Source of the DNA: Mitsuaria sp. GD03876
Lineage (GTDB): Bacteria > Pseudomonadota > Gammaproteobacteria > Burkholderiales > Burkholderiaceae_C
Direction: 5' to 3'
NCBI RefSeq assembly: GCF_029840635.1
Contig: NZ_JAOCCU010000034.1
Location: 1 to 64,000 of the forward strand
DNA: 64,000 bases
This document shows, piece by piece, positions 39,874-51,821 of the stretch (position 1 is its first letter; every line of letters begins with the position of its first letter). The notes below the pieces were generated by a model. That model was not told where the DNA came from and did no database searches. It saw only the letters and a list, made by a program, of their open reading frames with translations. The translations under genes were made by a program, and so were the position numbers.

Positions 39874-40347
39874 ATGGTCAAGGAAGTGCAACTGGATGCG
39901 ATCGACCGCGCGATCCTCGCGGTCTTGCAGCGCGACGCGCGCATCTCGAATCAGGACCTCGCGCAGCAGGTCCATCTCTCGGCGTCGGCCTGCCTCAGGC
40001 GGGTCAAGCGGCTGGAGGACAGCGGCGTGATCGACCGCGTGGTCGCGCTGCTCAATCCGAAGGCGATCGGCAAGCCCGGCACCAGCTGGACCATCGTCAA
40101 CATCGAGCGGATGACGCCGGCGGCGCTGGCGGCGTTCGAGCAGGCGGTCCAGGACGCGCCGGACATCCTCGACTGCTTCTACGTCGCCGGGACCAACGAC
40201 TACCTGCTGCGCTTCGCCTATCGCGACGCCGAGGACCTCGAGCGCCTGCACACCCACGTGCTGATGCAGCTGCCGGGCGTGGCCAAGGCCAACTCGATGC
40301 TGGTGCTGCGCACGGTGAAGAAGACCAGCGCCTTCCCGCTGGACTGA
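39874..40347 (+). CDS. Lrp/AsnC-family regulator
   Basis: A 157-aa regulator: N-terminal winged helix (LDAIDRAILAVLQRDARISNQDLAQQVHLSASACLRRVKRLE) and C-terminal RAM effector domain (VQDAPDILDCFYVAGTNDYLLRFAY). Starts at 39874 (used here) and 39865 are both plausible; neither has a clear Shine-Dalgarno. Being divergent from the aminotransferase and adjacent to DMT transporters on both sides, it probably senses an amino acid and controls that gene and possibly its own. The effector cannot be determined. Confidence 0.9.
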   Translation: MVKEVQLDAIDRAILAVLQRDARISNQDLAQQVHLSASACLRRVKRLEDSGVIDRVVALLNPKAIGKPGTSWTIVNIERMTPAALAAFEQAVQDAPDILDCFYVAGTNDYLLRFAYRDAEDLERLHTHVLMQLPGVAKANSMLVLRTVKKTSAFPLD

Positions 40348-40393
40348 TCGCCCGGCGAGGGGCGATCGAGGGGAGGCGGCAGGCCGTCGGCGC

Positions 40394-41287
40394 TCAGGCC
40401 GCGCGCGGCCGCAGCACGCGCAGCATCGGCAGCAGCTGGATCAGCAGCATCGCGCCGAGGATCAGCGCGCAGCCCGCCAGGCCGGCGGCGTTGAGCCGGT
40501 CGCCCATCAGCAGGTAGCCGAAGACGGCGGCGAACAGCGTTTCCGACGACAGGATGATCGCGGCGTCCGCCGCGTGCGCGTAGCGCTGCGCCACCACCTG
40601 CGCGGTGAACGCGACGCCCACCGACAGCACGCCGGTGTAGAGGATCGGACCGGCGGCGGCCTGCAGGCCGGACCAGCTCCAGGACTCGCCCACCAGGCCC
40701 CAGGTCAGCGCCACCACGCCGCAGAACAGGAACTGCCCGCCCGCGACGGTGAACGGCGCGTTCAACCGGTCCGCCACCAGCCCGATCAGCAGCACGTGCA
40801 CGGCCCACGGCAGCGACGAGGCGATCACCCAGGCGTCGCCCAGGCCGATGCTCAGTTCATGCGCGCCCGACAGCAGGAAGGCACCGACCAGGCAGGCCAG
40901 GGCGCCGGGCCACACCGACCAGTGCGGCAGGTGGCGCAGCACGAACCAGCCCAGCAGCGGCACCAGCGGCACGTACAGCGCGGTCAGGAAACCCGCGTTG
41001 GTCACGGTCGTGTACTGGATGCCGACCTGCTGCAGCGCGGCGCCGACGGTCAGCAGCGCGCCCAGGCCCATGATCTTCAGCGCGTCGATGCCGCGCAGCG
41101 GGGGCACGTTGGGGGCGCGGCGCTCGCGCAGGATCAGCGGCAGCACCACCAGCGCGCCGATCAGGAAACGCACGCCGGTGAACATCATCGGGCCGACGCT
41201 CTCCATGCCATGGGCCTGGGCGACGAAGGCGGAGCCCCAGATCATCGCGATGAGGGTCAGCAGCAGGTTGGCTTGGATGCGGGTCAT
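40394..41287 (-). CDS. EamA/DMT-family transporter
   Basis: A 297-aa membrane protein with ten predicted helices. The opening QANLLLTLIAMIWGSAFVAQAHGMESVGPMMFTGVRFLIGALVVLPLIL and the second-domain SVGVAFTAQVVAQRYAHAADAAIILSSETLFAAVFGYLLMGDRL are typical of this subfamily (YedA/RarD-like DMT). The substrate is unknown. It converges with the Lrp-type gene (46 bp apart) and is followed on the same strand by no further gene. It is the third DMT transporter of the window, not closely similar to the other two. Confidence 0.87.
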   Translation of the reverse strand: MTRIQANLLLTLIAMIWGSAFVAQAHGMESVGPMMFTGVRFLIGALVVLPLILRERRAPNVPPLRGIDALKIMGLGALLTVGAALQQVGIQYTTVTNAGFLTALYVPLVPLLGWFVLRHLPHWSVWPGALACLVGAFLLSGAHELSIGLGDAWVIASSLPWAVHVLLIGLVADRLNAPFTVAGGQFLFCGVVALTWGLVGESWSWSGLQAAAGPILYTGVLSVGVAFTAQVVAQRYAHAADAAIILSSETLFAAVFGYLLMGDRLNAAGLAGCALILGAMLLIQLLPMLRVLRPRAA

Positions 41288-41345
41288 GGGGCGGGAGTGT
41301 GGGGCACGGCGGCGGGGGCGGCCGCTGGTCAGGGGGCGTCAGCCT

Positions 41346-42143
41346 TCATGAGCTGAGATAGGCGAGTTCTTCGGCACTGAAGCCGGCGGCGCCGCGCGCC
41401 TCGAGGTTGAACGGCGGGCGCAGCTTGGGGGCGTCGAAGCGCTCGACCAGTTCGGGATAGAGCGCGATCGGATCGAGGCCGCGCTCGCGGCACAGGTGGC
41501 GGTACCAGTGGTTGCCGATGCGCACGTGGCCGACCTCGTCGCGCAGGATCACCGCGAGGATCTCGACCGCGCGCGCGTCGCCGGCCTTGGCGAACTTGGC
41601 CTGCAGCGGCGGCGTCGCGTCCAGGCCGCGGGCTTCCAGCGTGCGCGGCACCAGCGCCATGCGCGCGAGCACGTCGCCCGCGGTGCGCATCGCCATCGTC
41701 CACAGCCCGTCGTGCGCGTCGAAGTCGCCGTAGCGGCGGTCCAGGCCGCGCAGGTGCTCGTCGAGCAGCGTGAAGTGCAGCGCTTCCTCGGACGCGACCC
41801 GCAGCCAGTCCAGGTAGTAGGCGCGCGGCATCCCGGGGAAGCGCCAGACCGCGTCCAGCGCCAGGTTGATCGCGTTGAACTCGATGTGCGCGATCGCGTG
41901 CAGCAGCGCCGCGCGGCCTTCCGGCGTGAACGGCGAGCGCGACGCCACCCGCAGCGCCGCGACCAGGCGCGGCCGCTCGGGGCGGCCGGGGGGCTCGGTG
42001 TCGGGGACGAGGACGGCGGCGGTGTCCAGCGCGGGCGAAGCGTCCGTCGCGGTGGCGTCGGCGTGCAGCGCGCGGGCCGCCTGCGCCTTGGCCTGCGGGT
42101 CCGCGATCAGAAGGACCTGCAGCGCGCGGGTTCGAAGTTCCAT
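41346..42143 (-). CDS. DUF455 ferritin-like protein
   Basis: A 265-aa protein of the DUF455 family with a ferritin-like helical bundle. Candidate di-iron ligands are in [23 protein letters not shown] (His/Glu), [15 protein letters not shown] and [21 protein letters not shown] (Glu-x-x-His pairs). The family has no assigned reaction. The start ATG is only 29 bp from the divergent ATG of the carbonic anhydrase gene, leaving no room for separate promoters. An AT-rich GATAAT-like box lies just 8-10 nt upstream of its ATG, so its transcript may be nearly leaderless. Confidence 0.85.
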   Translation of the reverse strand: MELRTRALQVLLIADPQAKAQAARALHADATATDASPALDTAAVLVPDTEPPGRPERPRLVAALRVASRSPFTPEGRAALLHAIAHIEFNAINLALDAVWRFPGMPRAYYLDWLRVASEEALHFTLLDEHLRGLDRRYGDFDAHDGLWTMAMRTAGDVLARMALVPRTLEARGLDATPPLQAKFAKAGDARAVEILAVILRDEVGHVRIGNHWYRHLCRERGLDPIALYPELVERFDAPKLRPPFNLEARGAAGFSAEELAYLSS

Positions 42144-42146
42144 TCG

Positions 42147-42156
42147 TAGAATTATC
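42147..42156. promoter_or_regulatory. Overlapping divergent promoter elements
   Basis: TAGAATTATC contains a plus-strand TAGAAT (-10 for the carbonic anhydrase gene) and, on the other strand, GATAAT (-10 for the DUF455 gene). The two boxes share 2 bases. No clear -35 is seen on either side, so this is tentative. Confidence 0.35.
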
Positions 42157-42172
42157 CCTTTTGGAGAAACGC

Positions 42173-42718
42173 ATGGCCGTCTATCGCCTCGGCGAGCACA
42201 CGCCGGAACTCGGCACCGGCGTCTGGGTCGCCGAGAGCGCGCAGGTCATCGGCCGCGTCACGCTCGAGGACGACGTCAGCGTCTGGTTCAACGCCGTGCT
42301 GCGCGGCGACAGCGAGCACCTCACCATCGGCGCGGGCAGCAACGTCCAGGACGGCAGCGTCCTGCACGCCGACGCCGGCTTCCCGTTGACGCTCGGGCGC
42401 CATGTCACCGTCGGCCACCAGGTGATGCTGCATGGCTGCACGGTGGGCGAGAACTCGCTGATCGGCATCGGCGCGGTCGTGCTCAACGGCGCGCGCATCG
42501 GCAGCAATTGCCTGGTGGGCGCCGGCGCGCTGGTGACCGAGGGCAAGGAATTCCCCGACGGCAGCCTGATCGTCGGCTCGCCGGCGCGGGTGGTGCGGCA
42601 GCTCACGCCGCAGCAGATCCAGGGCCTGGCGATGAGCGCCGCGCATTACGTGCGCAACGGCCAGCGGTATGCCGAGGCACTCGTCCGCGTTGACGATCCG
42701 GCGTCCGCCCCCAGATAA
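42173..42718 (+). CDS. Gamma-class carbonic anhydrase-like protein
   Basis: A 181-aa left-handed beta-helix protein with hexapeptide repeats. Metal-ligand His residues are in GSVLHADAG and [14 protein letters not shown], which fits the trimeric gamma-CA/YrdA family. [18 protein letters not shown] and [29 protein letters not shown] are typical. Many such homologues lack measurable carbonic anhydrase activity, so the label is structural. The ATG at 42173 has GGAG at 42163; the longer TTG start adds four residues. hslO begins 22 bp downstream on the same strand and may be co-transcribed. Confidence 0.9.
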   Translation: MAVYRLGEHTPELGTGVWVAESAQVIGRVTLEDDVSVWFNAVLRGDSEHLTIGAGSNVQDGSVLHADAGFPLTLGRHVTVGHQVMLHGCTVGENSLIGIGAVVLNGARIGSNCLVGAGALVTEGKEFPDGSLIVGSPARVVRQLTPQQIQGLAMSAAHYVRNGQRYAEALVRVDDPASAPR

Positions 42719-42739
42719 CTCGAATTCAAAGGACTTCCC

Positions 42740-43720
42740 ATGACCACGTCGATCAAGCCGGCTCCGAGCGAGCTGCACAAATTCCTCTTCGAAGGCCTGC
42801 CGGTGCGCGGCATGTTGGTGCGCCTGGACGAGGGCTGGAAGGAGCTGCTGGGCCGCCGCAAGGAGCCGCTGACGCCGGCGGTGCGCGACCTGCTGGGCCA
42901 GATGACGGCCGCGGGCGTGCTGATGCAGGCCAACATCAAGTTCAACGGCGCGCTGGTCTTCCAGGTGATGGGCGACGGGCCGTTGAAGCTGGCGGTCACC
43001 GAGGTACAGCCCGACATGAGCTTCCGCTCCACGGCCAAGGCCCGCGAGGAAGTGCCTGACGACGCGACGCTGCAGCAGATGCTCAACCTGCATGGGCAGG
43101 GGCGCTGCGCGATCACGCTCGATCCGAAGGACCGGCTCCCGGGCCAGCAGCCCTACCAGGGCGTGGTGCCGCTGAGCGGCCCGGACGGCCGGCCGCTGGA
43201 GAAGCTCAGCGACGTGCTGCAGCACTACATGCGCCAGTCGGAGCAACTGGAGACGACGCTGGTGCTGGCGGCCAACGACCAGCTGGCCGCCGGCCTGCTG
43301 ATCCAGCGCCTGCCGATCGAGGGCGAGGGCAACCTGGGGGCGGGCGCGTCCTCGGGCGTGGAGCGCGAGGAGATGGAGGATGCGTACAACCGCATCAGCA
43401 TGCTGGCGGCGACGCTGACCGCGGAGGAGCTGCTGACGCTGGACAGCGAGACGATCCTGCGCCGGCTGTTCTGGGAGGAAACGGTGCGCCGTTTCGACCC
43501 GCAGTACCCGCGCTTCCAGTGCACCTGCTCGCGCGAGCGGGTGGGGCGCATGCTGCTGGGCCTGGGCCGCCAGGAGGTCGACGAGATCCTGGTGGAGCTG
43601 GGCGGCGTGGAGATCGGCTGCGACTTCTGCGGCAACCACTACGTCTTCGACGCGGTGGATGTCGGCGAGCTCTTCACCGACCCCCAGAACCAGGCGCCTG
43701 GCTCGCGCCAGGTCCAGTAA
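42740..43720 (+). CDS. hslO: Redox-regulated chaperone Hsp33
   Basis: A 326-aa holdase activated by oxidation. The C-terminal zinc centre is intact: QCTCSRERV (Cys-x-Cys) and GCDFCGNHYVF (Cys-x-x-Cys). The N-terminal domain has VLMQANIKFNGALVFQVMGDGPLKLAV and the linker FEG-like segments usual for the family. It acts in the cytosol under oxidative stress. Start ATG 42740 has AAAGGAC upstream. Its stop is just 6 bp from the stop of the convergent 5'-nucleotidase gene, with no room for a separate terminator, so overlapping transcripts are expected. Confidence 0.95.
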   Translation: MTTSIKPAPSELHKFLFEGLPVRGMLVRLDEGWKELLGRRKEPLTPAVRDLLGQMTAAGVLMQANIKFNGALVFQVMGDGPLKLAVTEVQPDMSFRSTAKAREEVPDDATLQQMLNLHGQGRCAITLDPKDRLPGQQPYQGVVPLSGPDGRPLEKLSDVLQHYMRQSEQLETTLVLAANDQLAAGLLIQRLPIEGEGNLGAGASSGVEREEMEDAYNRISMLAATLTAEELLTLDSETILRRLFWEETVRRFDPQYPRFQCTCSRERVGRMLLGLGRQEVDEILVELGGVEIGCDFCGNHYVFDAVDVGELFTDPQNQAPGSRQVQ

Positions 43721-43726
43721 GCGACG

Positions 43727-45487
43727 TCAGCGATCCACCCGCACCGCGCGGTCCAGCGCGGTGGGTTGCACCCGACCCGACCCGAGCGCCTTGAAGTAGG
43801 CCTCCAGCGCGTCGACGTCCACCGGCCCGGTCTGGACGAACGTCGCGTCCTTGAGCGACACGAACCCATCCCCGCCGACCTGCAGGAAGCTGTTGATCGC
43901 CACGCGCAGCGTCTGGTTGGGGGCGATGGGCTTCCCGTCGAGCGTCATGCTCCCGGGCACCACGCGCGAGCCCAGGGGCCGGCGAGCGTCCCAGCGGTAG
44001 CTGAAGCCCTGCGAGAGCTGCAGCGGCATCCATTTCGTGCCGTTGTTCTGCCACTGTTCCTCGAGCACGCGCTGCAGCAGCGTGCCGTTCATCTCGACCA
44101 CGGTGAGCATGTTGGAGAACGGCAGCGCCGCGAACAGGTCGCCGTAGGTGACGCGGTCGTCGGCGCGGTGGACGAGGCCGGTGCGCACGCCGCCGATGTT
44201 GGTGAAGGCGATCTGCGCGCCGCCTTGGGCCGGGCCGCGGGTGGCGGCCAGCATCGCGTCGGCGACGAGTTGCCCCATGGTCGTGCCGCCGCCTTCGTTG
44301 CGGTCGTCGCCGTCCTTGCTGAGCGCCTGGGCGAGGAAGCCGACGGGCCGCTCGATCAGCGGCTGGGCGACCTGCTGGTAGCTGCTGATCAGCAGCGTCT
44401 GGCGCGGGTCCTTCGCGGTCTCGGGGCGCACGACGACGTTGTCGGCGCGGGCCTCGACCATCGCGCCGGTGGCGCGGTCCAGGGTCAGGTCGATCTCGGT
44501 GACCAGCGTCCCGTACTTGTCGCCGCTGGTGACCAGCCGGCCGTCGATGCGGCAGTTGTAGGCGCGGTGGGTGTGGCCGGAGACGACCAGGCCGACGCGC
44601 TTGTCGAGCTTCTTCACGATGTCGACGATCGGGCCGGAGATGCCGGGGCAGTCGTTGATGCCGCCCACGGGCACGCCGCCTTCGTGGATCAGCACGACGA
44701 CCGCGCGCACGCCCTGGCGCTCGAGCTCGGGGATCAGGCGATTGACGGTCTCGGCCTCGTCGTCGAAGCGCAGGCCGGCGACGCCGGTCGGGCTGACCAG
44801 TTCCGGCGTGCCCTTGAGCGTCAGGCCGATGAAGCCGACCGGCACGCCGCCGAAGCGCTTGATCGCGTAGGCCGGCAGGACCGATTGGCCGGTCCGGGTG
44901 TCGATGGTGCTGGCGGCGAGGTACTGGTACTTGGCGCCCTTGAACTCGGTCGGGCCCTTGCAGCCGTCCTTCGGATGGCAGCCGCCGCGCTGCTTGCGCA
45001 GCAGTTCGTCCAGGCCCTGGTCGAACTCGTGGTTGCCGACCGCCGACAGGTCCAGCCCCATCAGGCCGAGCGACTCGATCGTCGACTCGTCATGGAACAG
45101 CGCCGACAGCAGCGGGCTGGCGCCGACCAGGTCGCCGGCGGCCACGAACACGTGGTTGGGATTCTTCGCCTTGATCTGCGCGACCACGGTCGCCAGGCGC
45201 TCGGCGCCGCCGGCGTCCAGCGTGATCGTCTTGCCGGGGTTCTGCGGGTCGGGCAGCTTGATGCCGCCGGCCGGCGGGAGCAGGTTGCCGTGGAAGTCGT
45301 TGATCGCCAGCACCTTGACGGCGACCTGGCCGGTGAGCGCCTTCGCGGGGGCGGGCGGCGCGCTGAGCACCGGCGGCATCGTCGCCTGCGGGGCCGAGGG
45401 GTTCAGCGAGCCGCAGGCGGCCAGCAGCGCCGCGCTCAGCAGCATCGACAGGGCCGCCAACGGACGGCGGACGGAAGGACGGTTCAT
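43727..45487 (-). CDS. 5'-nucleotidase/metallophosphoesterase lipoprotein
   Basis: A 586-aa exported enzyme. The signal ends LLSAALLAAC, a lipobox. The N-terminal metallophosphoesterase domain has VLAINDFHGNLLP, GDLVGASPLLSALFHDE, GNHEFDQGLDELL and VVSGHTHRAYNC (metal ligands Asp, His, Asn, His). The C-terminal 5'-nucleotidase domain has AFTNIGGVRTGL, TYGDLFAALPFSNMLTVVEMNG and FSYRWDARRPLGSRVVPGSM. It releases phosphate from nucleotides, possibly NMN or NAD in the periplasm. A KQRGGCHPKDGCKGP insert adds a cysteine pair. Downstream neighbours on the transcript's upstream side, the kinase and pnuC, fit a role in NAD-precursor salvage. Confidence 0.9.
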   Translation of the reverse strand: MNRPSVRRPLAALSMLLSAALLAACGSLNPSAPQATMPPVLSAPPAPAKALTGQVAVKVLAINDFHGNLLPPAGGIKLPDPQNPGKTITLDAGGAERLATVVAQIKAKNPNHVFVAAGDLVGASPLLSALFHDESTIESLGLMGLDLSAVGNHEFDQGLDELLRKQRGGCHPKDGCKGPTEFKGAKYQYLAASTIDTRTGQSVLPAYAIKRFGGVPVGFIGLTLKGTPELVSPTGVAGLRFDDEAETVNRLIPELERQGVRAVVVLIHEGGVPVGGINDCPGISGPIVDIVKKLDKRVGLVVSGHTHRAYNCRIDGRLVTSGDKYGTLVTEIDLTLDRATGAMVEARADNVVVRPETAKDPRQTLLISSYQQVAQPLIERPVGFLAQALSKDGDDRNEGGGTTMGQLVADAMLAATRGPAQGGAQIAFTNIGGVRTGLVHRADDRVTYGDLFAALPFSNMLTVVEMNGTLLQRVLEEQWQNNGTKWMPLQLSQGFSYRWDARRPLGSRVVPGSMTLDGKPIAPNQTLRVAINSFLQVGGDGFVSLKDATFVQTGPVDVDALEAYFKALGSGRVQPTALDRAVRVDR

Positions 45488-45592
45488 CGCAAGGGCTCCA
45501 GCAGACTCCGGGAAGCGCCGCCCGCAAATGTTTGCGGCCACGCAGGCGGCGGATTGTGCCTTGCGTGTCCGTCCGCTTCGTGAGGGTCGCGT

Positions 45593-46273
45593 TCAGCCGC
45601 GCGGCTGACGCTCAGTGGCGCGGCTGGCGTGCTCGCAGGCCGGGTCGTCGCACAGCTCGCAGAGCCACCCGCCGGCCGGTCCGGCCAGGCGCTCGTCGCG
45701 CCGCAGCAGGCGGCCGAACAGGCCGTCCTCGCGGTCGAGACGGGGGCGGAGCAGCGGGCCGAGCGCGTTCAGCGCCTGCTGGAGGCGCTCCGGCCCGGCG
45801 CCGGTGACCAGGCTGTAGCCCAGGCCGGCATCGCGCAGCGCGCGGCGCAACAGCCGGTCGGTGGGTTGCTGGGCGTGCGGGCCGTCGCGCAGGCCGTCGG
45901 CGACCCAGGGCAGGTCCAGCGCCATCAGCAGCGTCGCATCCATGCGGGCCTGGACCTGGAGCGCGAAGGGGTGGAGGCTCGTGTCGTCGAAGAGCTGTTC
46001 GCTGTAGACCGCGGTCATCAGCGGCGTCGTGTCGTGCAGCACCAGGTCGTGGTCGAGGGCGGCGATCTCGGCGCGGCGCCATTGTTCCTCGGCGATCGCG
46101 CGCTGCTCGTCGGGGCGCGGCGTGCGGCCCTCGCGGTCGCACCATTCGCGCAGGAACTCGCCGACCAGCGCGCAGCGCAGCCGCGTCTGGGACCGCAGGT
46201 GCTCGTGCAGCGCGATCGCGAGCTGGCTCTTGCCGGTGCTCTCGGCGCCGACGAGGGCGATGTGCAGCGTCAT
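45593..46273 (-). CDS. NadR-like ATPase/ribosylnicotinamide kinase
   Basis: A 226-aa AAA-type kinase similar to the C-terminal domain of NadR. Walker A is GAESTGKSQLAIAL near the N-terminus, followed by GEFLREWCDREGRTPRPDEQ, LHDTTPLMTAVYSEQLF and DLPWVADGLRD, all typical for nicotinamide riboside kinases. The NMN adenylyltransferase and repressor domains of E. coli NadR are absent. The C-terminus carries a Cys-rich tail (WLCELCDDPACEHASR) that could bind zinc and is not part of the usual family. It lies between pnuC and the 5'-nucleotidase, with 65- and 105-bp gaps, which supports phosphorylation of imported nicotinamide riboside. Confidence 0.85.
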   Translation of the reverse strand: MTLHIALVGAESTGKSQLAIALHEHLRSQTRLRCALVGEFLREWCDREGRTPRPDEQRAIAEEQWRRAEIAALDHDLVLHDTTPLMTAVYSEQLFDDTSLHPFALQVQARMDATLLMALDLPWVADGLRDGPHAQQPTDRLLRRALRDAGLGYSLVTGAGPERLQQALNALGPLLRPRLDREDGLFGRLLRRDERLAGPAGGWLCELCDDPACEHASRATERQPRG

Positions 46274-46338
46274 GGGCGGAGACGGGCGGAGGAACGGGGA
46301 GGGCGGAACGCGGCGGAACGCGGCGGCGCGCGGCGGCG

Positions 46339-47025
46339 TCAGGCGGCGATGGCGGCCGGGCGCAACTGGCGCTGCCAGGCACGCCAGCCGGCCACCGACA
46401 TCGGCACGAACACCGCGTACAGCAGCACCGTCAGCCAGTAGCCCTTGAGCGCGAACAGCGCGATGCTGACCAGGTTGACCATCACCCAGACGGGCCAGTT
46501 CTCCTGGTACTTGCGGCCGAGCAGCCATTGGCCGGTGATGCTGGCCACGGTCGGGAGGGCATCCCAATAGGGGAGCGGCGAATCGGTGCGGTGCTGCAGG
46601 AACAGCCCCAGCAGCGGCCAGGCGGCCAGCGTCACCAGCAGCGCGGTCATGCGGCCGCGCGTGTCGAGCGTGCGCACGCGCAGCGCCTGGCCGTCGGCGG
46701 TGCGGCCGCGCAGCCATTGCCACCAGCCCCACAGCGCGAGCGCCGCGAACAGCAGCTGCAGCGAGGCCTCGCCGTAGAGCTTGCCGCTCCAGAACAGCAG
46801 GAAGTACAGCAGCGAGCTGGTCAGCGCCAGCGGCCAGGCCAGCACCTGCACCCGCATGTTGCACACGACCATCCAGATCGCGAGCACGAAGGCGATCAGT
46901 TCCAGCCAGCTGATCGGGCTGCCCAGCGCGGTGAAGGCCGGCGACAGCGCCCAGGCGAGCGCGGCGTTGAAATCGTTCAGAAGGGCGGCGAGCGGCCCGG
47001 GCAAGGCATCCATCGGCGTGAGCAT
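46339..47025 (-). CDS. pnuC: Nicotinamide riboside transporter PnuC
   Basis: A 228-aa membrane protein with about seven helices. The family motifs SWLELIAFVLAIWMVVCNMR, ASLQLLFAALALWGWWQWLRG, YWDALPTVASITGQWLLGRKYQENWPVWVMVN and VLLYAVFVPMSVAGWRAW are all present, including the conserved Trp-Asn substrate positions in the ENW segment. It imports nicotinamide riboside by facilitated diffusion, trapped by phosphorylation. ATG 47025 is used; ATG 47013 is an alternative. It begins 17 bp after the ftsB stop, so it may share the upstream transcript. Confidence 0.92.
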   Translation of the reverse strand: MLTPMDALPGPLAALLNDFNAALAWALSPAFTALGSPISWLELIAFVLAIWMVVCNMRVQVLAWPLALTSSLLYFLLFWSGKLYGEASLQLLFAALALWGWWQWLRGRTADGQALRVRTLDTRGRMTALLVTLAAWPLLGLFLQHRTDSPLPYWDALPTVASITGQWLLGRKYQENWPVWVMVNLVSIALFALKGYWLTVLLYAVFVPMSVAGWRAWQRQLRPAAIAA

Positions 47026-47042
47026 GCGGGAAACGCGGAGGT

Positions 47043-47312
47043 TCAGCGGCGCAGCGGGACGAAGACCTCGTCCGGCTTGACCATGCCCAGTTCCATGCGG
47101 GCCTTTTCCTCGACCATCTCGAGGCCTTCGCGCAGGTCGAGCAACTCGGCCTGCAGCTGCGCGTTGCGCGCGCGGGCCTTCTCGTTGGCCTCGGCCTGCT
47201 GGCGCAGCTCGGCGCGCAGTTGCACGCCACGGGCCAGGCCGCCCTTGCCGGCCCAGAGCTGGCCCTGGATGGCGGCGAGGAAGGCGATGAGGACGATGGC
47301 CAGGGCTTTCAC
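47043..47312 (-). CDS. ftsB: Cell division protein FtsB
   Basis: An 89-aa divisome protein: one N-terminal membrane helix (ALAIVLIAFLAAIQGQLWAG), the conserved GKGGLARG, and a coiled coil (RAELRQQAEANEKARARNAQLQAEL). It ends near VEEKARMELGMVKPDEVFV, the usual FtsB end. FtsB joins FtsL and FtsQ in septal peptidoglycan control. The GTG at 47312 gives the standard N-terminus; TTG 47336 would add eight residues reaching into the eno terminator. Its position directly after eno is the classic proteobacterial order. Confidence 0.92.
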   Translation of the reverse strand: MKALAIVLIAFLAAIQGQLWAGKGGLARGVQLRAELRQQAEANEKARARNAQLQAELLDLREGLEMVEEKARMELGMVKPDEVFVPLRR

Positions 47313-47333
47313 AGGCCGCGAGTGTAGCCGCAA

Positions 47334-47364
47334 CAAAAAAGGGCAGGCCCGCCGGGCCCGCCCT
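47334..47364 (-). terminator. Rho-independent terminator after eno
   Basis: On the minus strand GGGCGGGCCC pairs with GGGCCTGCCC around GGC, followed by seven T. It lies between eno and ftsB; part of the transcription must read through or ftsB must have its own promoter. Confidence 0.85.
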
Positions 47365-47371
47365 CGTCGCG

Positions 47372-47397
47372 GGACTCCCCCACGAAACGGGGAGTCC
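47372..47397 (-). terminator. Second hairpin after eno
   Basis: GGACTCCCC and GGGGAGTCC pair perfectly over 9 bp, 13 bp from the eno stop. There is no T-tract; it could protect the mRNA end. Confidence 0.45.
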
Positions 47398-47409
47398 TCG
47401 CGGTGTCGG

Positions 47410-48753
<1,344 letters not shown>

Positions 48754-48792
48754 TTACCTGTGCTGAACAAGCTGCGCCGGGAATGCGGGACG

Positions 48793-48848
48793 AAAAAAAG
48801 CCATCGGGCCGCGAAGGCCCGTCGGAGCGGGCTTGCGGCGCGATGGCT
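48793..48848 (-). terminator. Rho-independent terminator after the DUF1330 gene
   Basis: On the minus strand AGCCATCG pairs with CGATGGCT, with an inner hairpin GGGCC/GGCCC, followed by seven T. It separates the DUF1330 gene from eno. Confidence 0.85.
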
Positions 48849-48879
48849 GATTCATGGGGAATCGCTGGCGCGGCCAGGA

Positions 48880-49167
48880 TCAGACGCCGTCGACGACGAC
48901 CATGCGCATGATGCCAGCGTGCTCGCGCAGCGACTTCGCATGCTGGTAGGTCTCGGAGTCGTAGAAGGCCTTGGCCGCCGCGCGGTCGGGGAACTTCAGC
49001 ACGACCAGCCGCGAGGGCGTCCAGTCGCCTTCCAGCACCTCGACCGTGCCGCCGCGGACCTGCACCTCCGCGCCGTGCTCCTGCATCGCCTTCGTGCTCC
49101 ATTCGCGGTACTTCGCCATCTGGTCGGCATCGGTCACGGTCACGTCGGCAATGATGAAGGCGGGCAT
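48880..49167 (-). CDS. DUF1330 family protein
   Basis: A 95-aa dimeric alpha-beta-barrel-like protein of the DUF1330 family (PAFIIADVTVTDADQMAKYREWSTKAM, LEGDWTPSRLVVLKFPDRAAAKAFYDSETYQ). The family has no established reaction. The SETYQHAKSLRE end is standard. It lies 48 bp downstream of pyrG on the same strand and upstream of a strong terminator. Confidence 0.9.
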   Translation of the reverse strand: MPAFIIADVTVTDADQMAKYREWSTKAMQEHGAEVQVRGGTVEVLEGDWTPSRLVVLKFPDRAAAKAFYDSETYQHAKSLREHAGIMRMVVVDGV

Positions 49168-49215
49168 GGGCGGTGTCTCGGTCGTGAAGGGCGGAGGTCC
49201 CGGTCGCGTCGCGGC

Positions 49216-51793
<2,578 letters not shown>

Positions 51794-51821
51794 GGCGGGC
51801 GATCGGTGGTGCGGCGAGGCG

